From assembly GCF_048898065.1 (NCBI RefSeq), contig NZ_JBLWFI010000001.1, positions 248,001 through 312,000 of the forward strand: DNA of 64,000 bases, given 5' to 3'. Shown piece after piece: positions 25,261 to 33,067 of this stretch. The notes under the pieces are model-generated. The model was not told the origin of the DNA and made no database searches. It worked only from the letters and a program-made list of their open reading frames with translations. How positions within the stretch are numbered: the stretch's first letter is position 1; each line of letters opens with the position of its first letter. The translations under genes and the position numbers were made by a program. The DNA comes from Tepidibacillus_B infernus (GTDB lineage Bacteria; Bacillota; Bacilli; Tepidibacillales; Tepidibacillaceae).

Positions 25261-25289
25261 CACTTTCTTCATGCATTTCACATAATATA
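25261..25289 (+). promoter_or_regulatory. Candidate sigma-K promoter of gerE
   Basis: CAC at 25261, 16-17 nt spacer, then CATAATATA at 25281-25289, matching the SigK -10 pattern CATANNNTA. B. subtilis gerE is SigK-transcribed; the match here is by eye only. Confidence 0.45.
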
Positions 25290-25333
25290 ATTTGAAATCT
25301 CCCTTGTGAATTGATGAGCCCGAGCAAGGAGGG

Positions 25334-25567
25334 ATGGAACTTTTGAAGGGTAATGACCAGCATGCAAAACCACTGTTGACGAATCGAGAAAGAGAAGTAT
25401 TTGAATTATTGGTTCAGGATAAGACAACAAAAGAAATCGCAAAACAACTGTTTATTAGCGAAAAAACTGTTAGAAACCATATCAGCAATGTAATACAGAA
25501 ACTTGGTGTCAAAGGAAGATCTCAAGCAGTTGTTGAATTGGTTCGGCTCGGGGAACTTAAAATTTAG
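25334..25567 (+). CDS. gerE: Late mother-cell transcription regulator GerE
   Basis: 77-residue stand-alone LuxR-type HTH that controls coat genes late in sporulation together with SigK. LTNREREVFELLVQDKTTKEIA and the recognition helix SEKTVRNHISNVIQKLGVKGR span residues ~15-60. No receiver domain, and the length matches GerE (74 in B. subtilis). ATG 25334 after AAGGAGGG. It sits before ysmB and murI as in B. subtilis. Confidence 0.93.
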   Translation: MELLKGNDQHAKPLLTNREREVFELLVQDKTTKEIAKQLFISEKTVRNHISNVIQKLGVKGRSQAVVELVRLGELKI

Positions 25568-25583
25568 ACCGCTGCTAACCCCC

Positions 25584-25616
25584 TAAAAGACTCTACTATT
25601 TAGTAGGGTCTTTTAA
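25584..25616 (+). terminator. gerE terminator
   Basis: AAAAGACTCTACT/AGTAGGGTCTTTT stem with one mismatch and a T run. Confidence 0.75.
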
Positions 25617-25690
25617 TCTAATGGGTTATCTTAATCATTTTCTGATATAATACATAAGTAAATGTAAAAGTATTTGGAGGTTTCTTAGAT

Positions 25691-26131
25691 ATGGAACACC
25701 CTCGTCAACAAATTGAAAAAATTGAATACGTACTCAGAAAAATTAGTGGAATCATTAAGAGAAAAGGAAGAGAAATCTTAAATGATTTTCCGATTACCCC
25801 ACCACAATTTGTTGCTTTACAGTGGCTAAATGAGGAAGGGGACATGACGATCGGTGAATTAAGCAATAAAATGTTTTTAGCTTTTAGTACAACAACTGAC
25901 TTAATTGATCGTATGGAGAAAAACCATTTAGTAGAAAGAGTTCGGAATCAAAAAGACCGCCGTGTTGTACAGATTCACTTATTAGAAAAAGGGAAGCAAA
26001 TTATTTCTGATGTGTTAGAAGCAAGAAGGGATTATTTATCAAGTATTTTGCTAGATATGGAACCAGAAGAAGTAGAAAAAATTCAGTTAGCGCTTCAACA
26101 GTTATTTGAAAAAATGGATAAGGATATTTAA
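25691..26131 (+). CDS. ysmB: MarR-family transcriptional regulator (YsmB-like)
   Basis: 146 residues, winged helix. The core is GDMTIGELSNKMFLAFSTTTDLIDRMEKN (recognition helix ~62-80), then the wing RVRNQKDRRVVQIHLLEKG, flanked by N- and C-terminal dimerisation helices. Position between gerE and murI matches B. subtilis ysmB. ATG 25691 after GGAGG. Target genes are unknown; murI begins 37 nt downstream and is probably in the same transcript. Confidence 0.85.
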   Translation: MEHPRQQIEKIEYVLRKISGIIKRKGREILNDFPITPPQFVALQWLNEEGDMTIGELSNKMFLAFSTTTDLIDRMEKNHLVERVRNQKDRRVVQIHLLEKGKQIISDVLEARRDYLSSILLDMEPEEVEKIQLALQQLFEKMDKDI

Positions 26132-26167
26132 CTTTGAATGAAGACTTCTTAGGGGGAACCGAAGATA

Positions 26168-26962
26168 ATGGAAGAACAACCAATAGGGATATTAGATTCT
26201 GGAGTAGGGGGGTTAACGGTAGTTAAAGAGATCTTTAGACAACTACCAAAAGAGAAAGTCATTTACTTTGGAGACACAGCAAGGTGTCCATATGGTCCTA
26301 GACCTGCTAAGGAAGTAAAAGAATTTACCTTAGAAATTGTTAATTTTTTAGTGAAGCAAAAAGTGAAAATGATTGTAATTGCTTGTAATACCGCTACAGC
26401 TGCTGCTTTAGATACAGTGAAAGAGAAAGTGAATATTCCGGTTGTTGGCGTCATAGGACCTGGTAGCTTAGCTGCGATTAAACACACAAAAACAGGTAAA
26501 ATCGGTGTGATTGGCACAGAGGGAACGATTTTTAGTGGGGCATACGAACAAACATTAAAAAAGATTAATCCTAAACTATCTATTGTTAGTCAAGCATGTC
26601 CTTCTTTGGTTCCACTCGTAGAAAGTGGTATTCAAGAAAAAGAGGAAATCAAAAAAATTGTAAATGAAGCATTAAAACCTATAGCCAAAAAAGAAATAGA
26701 TTCATTGATTTTAGGCTGTACCCATTACCCGATTCTTAGTGAGTACATCCAAGAGGTGGTAGGAAGTCATGTAAAACTGTTAAGTTCGGCTGAAGAAACA
26801 GCGAGAGAAGTAAGTACGATTCTTCATTACCAAAACATTGCTGCTCATCATTTGAATTCATCTGCTCATCGTTTTTATACAACTGGAGATCCAATACATT
26901 TCAAACAAATTGCTGAACAATGGTTGGGTCAAAAAATAGAAGTAGAGTCGGTTAATTTGTAA
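26168..26962 (+). CDS. murI: Glutamate racemase
   Basis: Cofactor-independent conversion of L-Glu to D-Glu for peptidoglycan. 264 residues. Catalytic Cys pair: first in VIACNTATAAAL (~residue 74), second in LGCTHYPIL (~185), with the conserved GILDSGVGGLTVV and FGDTARCPYGPR at the N terminus. Named racE in some Bacillus species. Followed by gerM. Confidence 0.95.
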   Translation: MEEQPIGILDSGVGGLTVVKEIFRQLPKEKVIYFGDTARCPYGPRPAKEVKEFTLEIVNFLVKQKVKMIVIACNTATAAALDTVKEKVNIPVVGVIGPGSLAAIKHTKTGKIGVIGTEGTIFSGAYEQTLKKINPKLSIVSQACPSLVPLVESGIQEKEEIKKIVNEALKPIAKKEIDSLILGCTHYPILSEYIQEVVGSHVKLLSSAEETAREVSTILHYQNIAAHHLNSSAHRFYTTGDPIHFKQIAEQWLGQKIEVESVNL

Positions 26963-27040
26963 TTTTTTTGGACAATGTTGGTCTATTTCTCCTCAGGGCT
27001 CGTATAAATAATTATAGATATTGCCTTGAGGAGGGAAAAG

Positions 27041-28117
27041 ATGATGATAAGAAACGGTATGAAATGGATCATCATGTTCAGTATGGTGGCTATCCTTTTA
27101 ACAGGATGTGGATTATATGGACCAGAAGAAAAAACAGAGATTGATCCACCACCAGCAACCTTAGAAAGTCAAGATACGACAGGTAGTACACTTGAGGTAA
27201 CGAATGTAAATCCAGATCAAACATCTTCAAGTGCTGAAAACGGCCAAGATATGAAGACAGTGAAATTTACGATTTATTTTTTAGATGAAAAAGGGGATGT
27301 CGTGCCATTAACCATGGATATTCCTAAAGTTGTTGGAATTGGTCAAGAAGTATTAAATTATATGATCGTAGATGGACCAGCAGCTGCAATGTTACCAGCT
27401 GGATTTAAACCAGTCATTCCTGCAGGAACAAAACTATCCATGAAAGTAGTAGCTGATCAAAAATTGGCAAAAGTAGACTTTTCAAGAGAATTTTTAAATT
27501 ATGAAGCAGAAAGTGCAGCCGATGAGAAGAAGATTTTAGATGCGATTACATGGACATTAACTGAATTTCCAACAGTTGAACAAGTGGAAATTACTGTAAA
27601 TGGTTATCCTTTAACAGAGATGCCAAAGTGGAAAACTCCAATATTAGGGCCTTTAAGTCGATTAGATGGAATTAATCTTGAATTAGCAAACAACATTCAA
27701 ATGGGTCATACGACACCTGTGACAATCTATTTTCAAAGAACAACAGCTGATCATGAATATTTAGTTCCCGTGACAAGATTGATCCCGGCAACTGAAGATA
27801 TTGCAAAAGCAACGATTGAACAATTAATTCTTGGTCCAAAGTCAGGAACTGATCTAACCAGTTCCTTGCTTCCATCGACCAAAGTATTAGATGTAAAAGT
27901 AAGTAACAATCTTGTCGTTGCCGATTTTAGCGATGATTTATTAGGCTTTAATCAAGAATTATCTCAAAAAGTGATAGATATGATCGTATGGTCACTTACT
28001 GAGAATACTCCAGCCAAATCAGTGCAAATTAAAGTTCAAGGAAAAACCGAAACCTTAAAAGAGAATCAATCGAAGCCAATTGTAAGACCAATTGCAATCA
28101 ATGCAAGTTTATTGTAA
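27041..28117 (+). CDS. gerM: Spore germination/sporulation lipoprotein GerM
   Basis: Start ATG 27041; the frame extends to 27026, but those codons are the SD (GAGGAGGGAAAAG). 358 residues. Signal peptide with lipobox LLTGC at ~Cys23, a Pro/Glu/Thr-rich linker, then two GerMN domains (~75-205 and ~215-340) each carrying the characteristic alternating strands ending in AKVDFS or VVADFS. GerM contributes to the mother cell-forespore channel and later germination in B. subtilis. Gene order murI-gerM-rph matches B. subtilis. Confidence 0.92.
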   Translation: MMIRNGMKWIIMFSMVAILLTGCGLYGPEEKTEIDPPPATLESQDTTGSTLEVTNVNPDQTSSSAENGQDMKTVKFTIYFLDEKGDVVPLTMDIPKVVGIGQEVLNYMIVDGPAAAMLPAGFKPVIPAGTKLSMKVVADQKLAKVDFSREFLNYEAESAADEKKILDAITWTLTEFPTVEQVEITVNGYPLTEMPKWKTPILGPLSRLDGINLELANNIQMGHTTPVTIYFQRTTADHEYLVPVTRLIPATEDIAKATIEQLILGPKSGTDLTSSLLPSTKVLDVKVSNNLVVADFSDDLLGFNQELSQKVIDMIVWSLTENTPAKSVQIKVQGKTETLKENQSKPIVRPIAINASLL

Positions 28118-28151
28118 TAAAACCCACAATAAAAATGTTGAGAAATAAGTT

Positions 28152-28184
28152 AAGGGGAGGTTGGTTGAGAAACTCCCCTTTATT
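28152..28184 (+). terminator. gerM terminator
   Basis: AAGGGGAG (28152-28159) pairs with CTCCCCTT (28173-28180), followed by TATT. A second weak hairpin (AAAAACTTCCTC.../...GAGGTTTTT) lies at ~28248-28310, before rph. Confidence 0.65.
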
Positions 28185-28391
28185 ACCGTATTGGAAAGTT
28201 TAATTTTATTAAAGTAATTAAGTAAAGTTAAACTTGAACAATCGGCATCAAAAACTTCCTCTAAAGAAGGAGTTGACTACCTCTTCGAGAAAACTTTGAT
28301 AGAGGTTTTTGTTAATGGTAAAACTCTTGCAAAGATCAAACGATATTGGTCATAATATATAATGAAAGAACAAAAATTGGAGGATTTGATG

Positions 28392-29171
28392 ATGAGACCA
28401 GATGAGAGAAAGAATAATGAATTAAGAAAAGTAAAGATCACAAGAAATTACATAAAACATGCAGAAGGTTCAGTATTAATTGAAGTCGGAGATACAAAAG
28501 TCATCTGTACTGCGACGGTTGAAGAACGCGTTCCACCTTTTATGCGTGGGGAAGGAAAAGGTTGGGTCACCGCTGAATATTCGATGCTTCCAAGAGCTAC
28601 CCATACAAGAAATCAAAGAGAATCGATAAAGGGTAAAGTAAGTGGAAGAACAATGGAGATTTCAAGGTTAATTGGTAGGGCATTACGATCAGTCATTAAT
28701 TTTGAAGCCTTAGGTGAGAGAACAATTCTAATTGATTGTGACGTCATTCAGGCAGATGGTGGAACTAGAACAGCTTCCATTACTGGTGCTTTTGTTGCTA
28801 TGGTCGATGCATGTCATCATATAATAACAAACGGTAAATTAGCTAGCATGCCCATTCAGACCTTTATTGCTGCAACAAGTGTTGGAATTATTGACGGTGA
28901 ACCTCGTTTAGATTTAATGTATGAAGAGGATTCACAAGCAAAAGTAGATATGAATATTGTGATGACAGGTGAAGGCAAATATATTGAAATACAAGGAACT
29001 GGTGAGGAATCTCCATTTACAGAAGAAGAACTAGGACAATTATTATCTTTAGGGAAACAGGGAATATTGCAATTAATTGAGTACCAAAAAGAAGCTCTAG
29101 CAGAGGTAGCAAATTTAGTAGGGGTGAAATCAGTTGAAGATCAAGGAAGTAGTAATAGCCTCAACAAATAA
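28392..29171 (+). CDS. rph: Ribonuclease PH
   Basis: Phosphorolytic 3'-5' exoribonuclease that trims tRNA 3' ends. Start MRPDERKNNELR at 28392, 8 nt after TTGGAGG; an adjacent ATG at 28389 is equivalent, and the longer frame from 28362 contains the SD. 259 residues. Motifs are GSVLIEVGDTKVICTATVEE, RATHTRNQRESIKGKVSGR, IGRALR and DCDVIQADGGTRTASITGA with the phosphate/metal-site Asp. It overlaps rdgB by 38 nt. Confidence 0.95.
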   Translation: MRPDERKNNELRKVKITRNYIKHAEGSVLIEVGDTKVICTATVEERVPPFMRGEGKGWVTAEYSMLPRATHTRNQRESIKGKVSGRTMEISRLIGRALRSVINFEALGERTILIDCDVIQADGGTRTASITGAFVAMVDACHHIITNGKLASMPIQTFIAATSVGIIDGEPRLDLMYEEDSQAKVDMNIVMTGEGKYIEIQGTGEESPFTEEELGQLLSLGKQGILQLIEYQKEALAEVANLVGVKSVEDQGSSNSLNK

Positions 29172-29742
29172 AGGTAAAATTAAAGAATTTCAAGAGATGT
29201 TTCAGTCATTTGGAATCCGTGTTCAATCTTTAGAAGAATTTGGTGAGATTCCAGATATTGAAGAAGATGGAGAAAGCTTTGAGGAAAATGCGAAGAAAAA
29301 AGCAGAAACCATATGTGATCAACTACAGTTACCAACAATTGCTGATGATTCAGGCTTAATGGTTGATGCCTTAGGTGGGCAACCGGGTATCTATTCCGCT
29401 CGTTTTGCTGGAGAAGAAAAGAATGATCAAAAAAATATACATAAATTATTAAATATGATGACTAGCATTGAAATGGAAAAGAGAACTGCACAGTTTGTCA
29501 GTGTAATTGCTTTTGCCATTCCAGGAGAAGAAACTATCATTGTAAGAGGAACGTGTAAGGGTATGATTGGTTATGAACCAAAGGGAGAACATGGTTTTGG
29601 TTATGACCCGATCTTTTATCTACCACAATATAAAATGACTATGGCAGAAATCGATCCGACACTAAAAAACCAGATTAGTCATCGTGCTCATGCAATAAGA
29701 AAACTAAAAAATAAAATAGAGTATGTTGACCTTAAATCCTAA
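29134..29742 (+). CDS. rdgB: dITP/XTP pyrophosphatase (RdgB/HAM1 family)
   Basis: Removes non-canonical purine triphosphates (ITP, XTP, dITP). 202 residues, TTG start 29134 inside the end of rph, with AGGGGTG 8-10 nt upstream. Motifs are ASTNKGKIKEFQ, the acidic DDSGLMVDALGGQPGIYSAR, FVSVIAFA, GEHGFGYDPIFY and ISHRAHAIRKL. Called ysnA in B. subtilis, where it also follows rph. The tRNA promoter overlaps its last codons. Confidence 0.93.
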   Translation: MKIKEVVIASTNKGKIKEFQEMFQSFGIRVQSLEEFGEIPDIEEDGESFEENAKKKAETICDQLQLPTIADDSGLMVDALGGQPGIYSARFAGEEKNDQKNIHKLLNMMTSIEMEKRTAQFVSVIAFAIPGEETIIVRGTCKGMIGYEPKGEHGFGYDPIFYLPQYKMTMAEIDPTLKNQISHRAHAIRKLKNKIEYVDLKS

Positions 29743-29754
29743 AATTGCTATAAT
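29726..29754 (+). promoter_or_regulatory. Promoter of the tRNA-Gly/tRNA-Arg unit
   Basis: TTGACC (29726-29731), 17-bp spacer, TATAAT (29749-29754), overlapping the rdgB 3' end and ~31 nt upstream of the first tRNA. Confidence 0.75.
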
Positions 29755-29785
29755 AACATTTGTCGTTTAGAGATATTTTATTTAG

Positions 29786-29859
29786 GCGGATGTAGTTCAA
29801 TGGTAGAACACCGGCTTCCCAAGCCGATAACGCGGGTTCGATTCCCGTCATCCGCTCCA
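29786..29859 (+). tRNA. tRNA-Gly (CCC anticodon)
   Basis: 74 nt with encoded CCA. Acceptor GCGGATG/CATCCGC, anticodon loop TTCCCAA giving CCC (codon GGG), and T arm GGGTTCGATTCCC. The top anticodon-stem pair looks like a C-A mismatch, the other four pair. Confidence 0.93.
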
Positions 29860-29882
29860 TCATCTTGTTTGTATTAAGACAA

Positions 29883-29959
29883 GTCTCAGTAGCTCAGCAG
29901 GATAGAGCAACGGCCTTCTAAGCCGTGTGTCGGGGGTTCGAATCCCTCCTGGGACGCCA
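29883..29959 (+). tRNA. tRNA-Arg (TCT anticodon)
   Basis: 77 nt with encoded CCA. Acceptor GTCTCAG/CTGGGAC (one G-T), anticodon stem ACGGC/GCCGT, and loop CTTCTAA giving TCT (codon AGA, also AGG by wobble). T arm GGGGGTTCGAATCCCTC. Separated from tRNA-Gly by 23 nt. Confidence 0.95.
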
Positions 29960-29994
29960 GCTTTATAATATACATAACTGTTTTCTATATTTAT

Positions 29995-30051
29995 CCCACA
30001 AAAGTAATCGGAGCAGCTTCTAAAGAAGTTGTTACTTTTGTGGGTTTTCTT
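29995..30051 (+). terminator. Terminator of the tRNA unit
   Basis: CCCACAAAAGTAA (29995-30007) pairs perfectly with TTACTTTTGTGGG (30032-30044), with an inner AGCTTCT/AGAAGTT stem, followed by TTTTCTT. Confidence 0.85.
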
Positions 30052-30091
30052 ATGATGATAAAACCTTCAACTTAGATGGTTTATTCAGTTA

Positions 30092-30119
30092 TTGAAAAGA
30101 AACAGGTTTATGTTATAAT
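30092..30119 (+). promoter_or_regulatory. Promoter of tig
   Basis: TTGAAA (30092-30097), 16-bp spacer, TATAAT (30114-30119) with an extended TGT just before the -10. Confidence 0.65.
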
Positions 30120-30220
30120 GTAATGGTTATACTGTCATGTAGATCAAATTTGACCTAATAGAAGTAAACCATGTAATGGGTTTAAATAGGTGGAAGAGTT
30201 TTAGGAGGGGAATTTATAAG

Positions 30221-31501
30221 ATGAAAGCAAGTGTCGAAAAAAAAGAGAAGAATCAAGTGGTTCTTCAGGTAGAAGTAGAGGTTGAAAAAGTAACAAAGGC
30301 CTTAGACCAAGCATTTAAAAAGGTAGTTAAGCAAGTAAATGTACCTGGATTTCGTAAAGGAAAAGTACCACGTAATATCTTCGAAAAACGTTTTGGAGTA
30401 GAAGTGCTTTACAATGATGCATTGGATATTTTGTTACCTGAAGCTTATTCCCAAGCAATTGAAGAAACCAAAATCGAACCAGTGGATCGTCCAGAAATTG
30501 ATGTAGAACAAATTGAACAAGGTCAACCTTTTATCTTTAAGGCAACAGTTACAGTTAAACCTGAAGTTCAATTGGGCGAATATAAAGGGTTAGAAATCCT
30601 AGCTAAAGATTTCTCTGTAAAAGAAGAAGATATTGAAGACGAATTAAAACAATTGCAAAATCGTCATGCTGAATTAATTGTAGTAGAAGAAGGCTCTGTT
30701 GAAAATGGCGATATTGCAGTGATCGATTTTGAAGGTTTTGTAGATGGTGTTGCTTTCCCAGGTGGCAAAGGGAATAATTATTCATTAGAGATTGGATCTG
30801 GGACGTTTATTCCAGGGTTTGAGGACCAAATCATCGGTATGAAAAAAGGTGACGAAAAAGACGTTGTCGTTACTTTCCCAGAAAACTATCATAGTGAAGA
30901 TTTAGCTGGTAAAGAAGCAATATTTAAAGTCGTACTCCATGATATTAAACGAAAACAATTACCAGAATTAAATGATGATTTTGCAAAAGATGTGGATTTT
31001 GAAACATTAGATGAATTAAAAGCGGATATTAAGAAAAAATTAGAAGAGAAAGCCGCACATGAGGAAGAACACTATCGTAAAGATACTGTAGTAGAAAAAG
31101 CAGCGGAAAATGCGACTGTAGATATTCCTGAAGTGATGATTAACAACGAAGTAGATCGAATGATTAAGGATTTTGAACAACAGCTTGCTTATCAAGGTAT
31201 GAATTTAGATCTTTACTATCAATTCTCTGGGACAGATGAAAATGGATTAAAAGAACAGTTCAAAAAAGACGCAGAAAATCATGTTAAAACCAATTTAGTC
31301 TTAGATGCGATTGCAAAAGCAGAGAATATCGAAGTATCGGATGAAGAACTAGAGCATGAATTACAACATTTAGCAGAACAATACCAACGTGATGTAGAAG
31401 AAATTCGTCAAATCTTCTCCGCACGTGATGGTTTGGAAGGCTTAAAAGCAGATCTGCAAATTCGCAAAACCATTGATTTCTTATTAGAGCAAAGTAAGTA
31501 A
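30221..31501 (+). CDS. tig: Trigger factor
   Basis: Ribosome-associated chaperone and prolyl isomerase that meets nascent chains. Start ATG 30221 (MKASVEKKEKNQVV) after AGGAGGGG; the frame extends 15 codons upstream through the SD. 426 residues. The N-terminal ribosome-docking domain (~1-110) has the GFRKGKVPRNIFEKRFG signature. The FKBP-type PPIase (~155-245, DIAVIDFEGFVDG) and an all-helical C-terminal substrate cradle follow. Upstream of clpX as in other Bacillales. Confidence 0.96.
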   Translation: MKASVEKKEKNQVVLQVEVEVEKVTKALDQAFKKVVKQVNVPGFRKGKVPRNIFEKRFGVEVLYNDALDILLPEAYSQAIEETKIEPVDRPEIDVEQIEQGQPFIFKATVTVKPEVQLGEYKGLEILAKDFSVKEEDIEDELKQLQNRHAELIVVEEGSVENGDIAVIDFEGFVDGVAFPGGKGNNYSLEIGSGTFIPGFEDQIIGMKKGDEKDVVVTFPENYHSEDLAGKEAIFKVVLHDIKRKQLPELNDDFAKDVDFETLDELKADIKKKLEEKAAHEEEHYRKDTVVEKAAENATVDIPEVMINNEVDRMIKDFEQQLAYQGMNLDLYYQFSGTDENGLKEQFKKDAENHVKTNLVLDAIAKAENIEVSDEELEHELQHLAEQYQRDVEEIRQIFSARDGLEGLKADLQIRKTIDFLLEQSK

Positions 31502-31522
31502 AAGATTTGACAAAAAATAAAA

Positions 31523-31550
31523 AAGGCACGGAGTTCCGTGCCTTGTTTTT
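31523..31550 (+). terminator. tig terminator
   Basis: AAGGCACGGA, 2-nt loop, TCCGTGCCTT then GTTTTT. Confidence 0.92.
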
Positions 31551-31654
31551 AACATTCATGACACAATTTGTGATACAATAGGTAAAAAAGTGCATAGAAC
31601 TTTGATCGTAGCAAGATCCTCACTTTATACCTTAGTTAGGGGTGAATTTTTAGA

Positions 31655-32920
31655 ATGTTTAAATTTAGCGATGAAAAGGGAACACTAAAATGTTCTTTTT
31701 GTGGTAAGTCCCAGGAACAAGTTCGAAAACTTGTTGCAGGACCTGGCGTATATATTTGTGATGAGTGTATTGAACTATGTAATGAGATTATTGAAGAAGA
31801 AATTGGCCATGAAGAGGAAGTAAACCTTCAAGATGTACCAAAACCACAAGAAATTAGGGAGATATTGGATCAGTATGTGATTGGTCAGGAATCTGCGAAG
31901 AAAACGCTTTCTGTTGCCGTATATAATCATTATAAAAGAATTAACATCACCAATAAATTTGATGATGTTGAATTACAGAAAAGCAATATCTTATTGTTAG
32001 GACCTACAGGCAGTGGAAAAACTTTATTAGCACAAACATTGGCTAAAATTCTAAATGTTCCTTTTGCGATTGCTGATGCCACTTCACTAACAGAAGCTGG
32101 TTATGTTGGGGAAGATGTAGAGAACATTCTACTTAAATTGATCCAAGCGGCTGATTATGATATAGAACGTGCTGAGCGGGGAATTATTTATATTGATGAA
32201 ATCGACAAAATTGCTAGAAAATCTGAGAACCCATCGATTACCCGCGATGTTTCTGGAGAAGGAGTTCAACAAGCACTACTTAAAATCTTGGAAGGAACCA
32301 CTGCCAGTGTACCACCACAAGGAGGTCGTAAACACCCCCATCAAGAGTTTATTCAAATTGATACGACCAATATTTTATTCATAGTAGGTGGAGCATTTGA
32401 TGGTATTGAAAATATCATAAAACGTCGTATTGGTAAAAAAGTGATTGGGTTTGGCTCAACTGCTGGAACAGAACCCACAAAAGGAGAAATTCTTTCTAAG
32501 GTATTACCTGAAGACCTTTTGAAATTTGGTTTGATCCCAGAGTTTGTTGGTCGTATTCCCGTGATTTCTACCTTGGATCAGTTGGATGAAGAGGCGCTTA
32601 TTCAAATTCTAACAACACCTAAAAACGCATTAGTGAAACAATATCAAAAGATACTTGAGATGGATAATGTAAAATTGGAGTTTGAACAAGATGCATTGGT
32701 TGCAATTGCTAAGGAAGCAATGAAACGAAATACCGGTGCAAGGGGGCTTCGTTCCATCATAGAAGGAGTTCTACTAAATGTAATGTATGAATTACCTTCT
32801 AGAAATGATGTATCTAAATGTGTCATTACCGAAGATTCCATCGTAAAAAAACTACCACCTACGCTTTATAATCATGAAGGAGAAATCCTTCCTGTGACCC
32901 GCAAAGAGGAAAGTGCATAA
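31655..32920 (+). CDS. clpX: ATP-dependent Clp protease ATP-binding subunit ClpX
   Basis: AAA+ unfoldase delivering substrates to ClpP. 421 residues. N-terminal zinc-binding domain CSFCGK...CDECIELC (residues ~10-37). Walker A GPTGSGKT (~116-123), pore loop GYVGEDVE, Walker B IIYIDEIDKI, the IGF-type ClpP loop in KKVIGFGS (~265), and sensor-2 GARGLRSIIE. Monocistronic: terminators flank it on both sides. clpP is not in the window. Confidence 0.97.
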   Translation: MFKFSDEKGTLKCSFCGKSQEQVRKLVAGPGVYICDECIELCNEIIEEEIGHEEEVNLQDVPKPQEIREILDQYVIGQESAKKTLSVAVYNHYKRINITNKFDDVELQKSNILLLGPTGSGKTLLAQTLAKILNVPFAIADATSLTEAGYVGEDVENILLKLIQAADYDIERAERGIIYIDEIDKIARKSENPSITRDVSGEGVQQALLKILEGTTASVPPQGGRKHPHQEFIQIDTTNILFIVGGAFDGIENIIKRRIGKKVIGFGSTAGTEPTKGEILSKVLPEDLLKFGLIPEFVGRIPVISTLDQLDEEALIQILTTPKNALVKQYQKILEMDNVKLEFEQDALVAIAKEAMKRNTGARGLRSIIEGVLLNVMYELPSRNDVSKCVITEDSIVKKLPPTLYNHEGEILPVTRKEESA

Positions 32921-32949
32921 GATCAATGAATAAACAGTAATCACATTTT

Positions 32950-32981
32950 AGAAATGGCTGAAACATGCCATTTCTTTTTTA
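32950..32981 (+). terminator. clpX terminator
   Basis: AGAAATGGC, 8-nt loop, GCCATTTCTTTTTT. Confidence 0.88.
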
Positions 32982-33067
32982 CTCTTTGTGATTACCATTT
33001 CCCTCCTAAGGCAATACTATATGTTAGTTTCTAAATATTAAAAAAGGAAAACCTTGGGGGGATATCT

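Noticed and set aside
26993..27034. Inverted repeat TCCTCAGGGC/GCCTTGAGGA before gerM as an SD-masking RNA hairpin
   Set aside because: The left arm probably lies within the promoter (a SigE-like element around 26980-27009), so it may not be transcribed; loop is long and the stem has a wobble pair.
29786..29959. tRNA genes as an attachment site for an island
   Set aside because: Both tRNAs are intact, but no duplicated tRNA 3' end or integrase is seen within the window.
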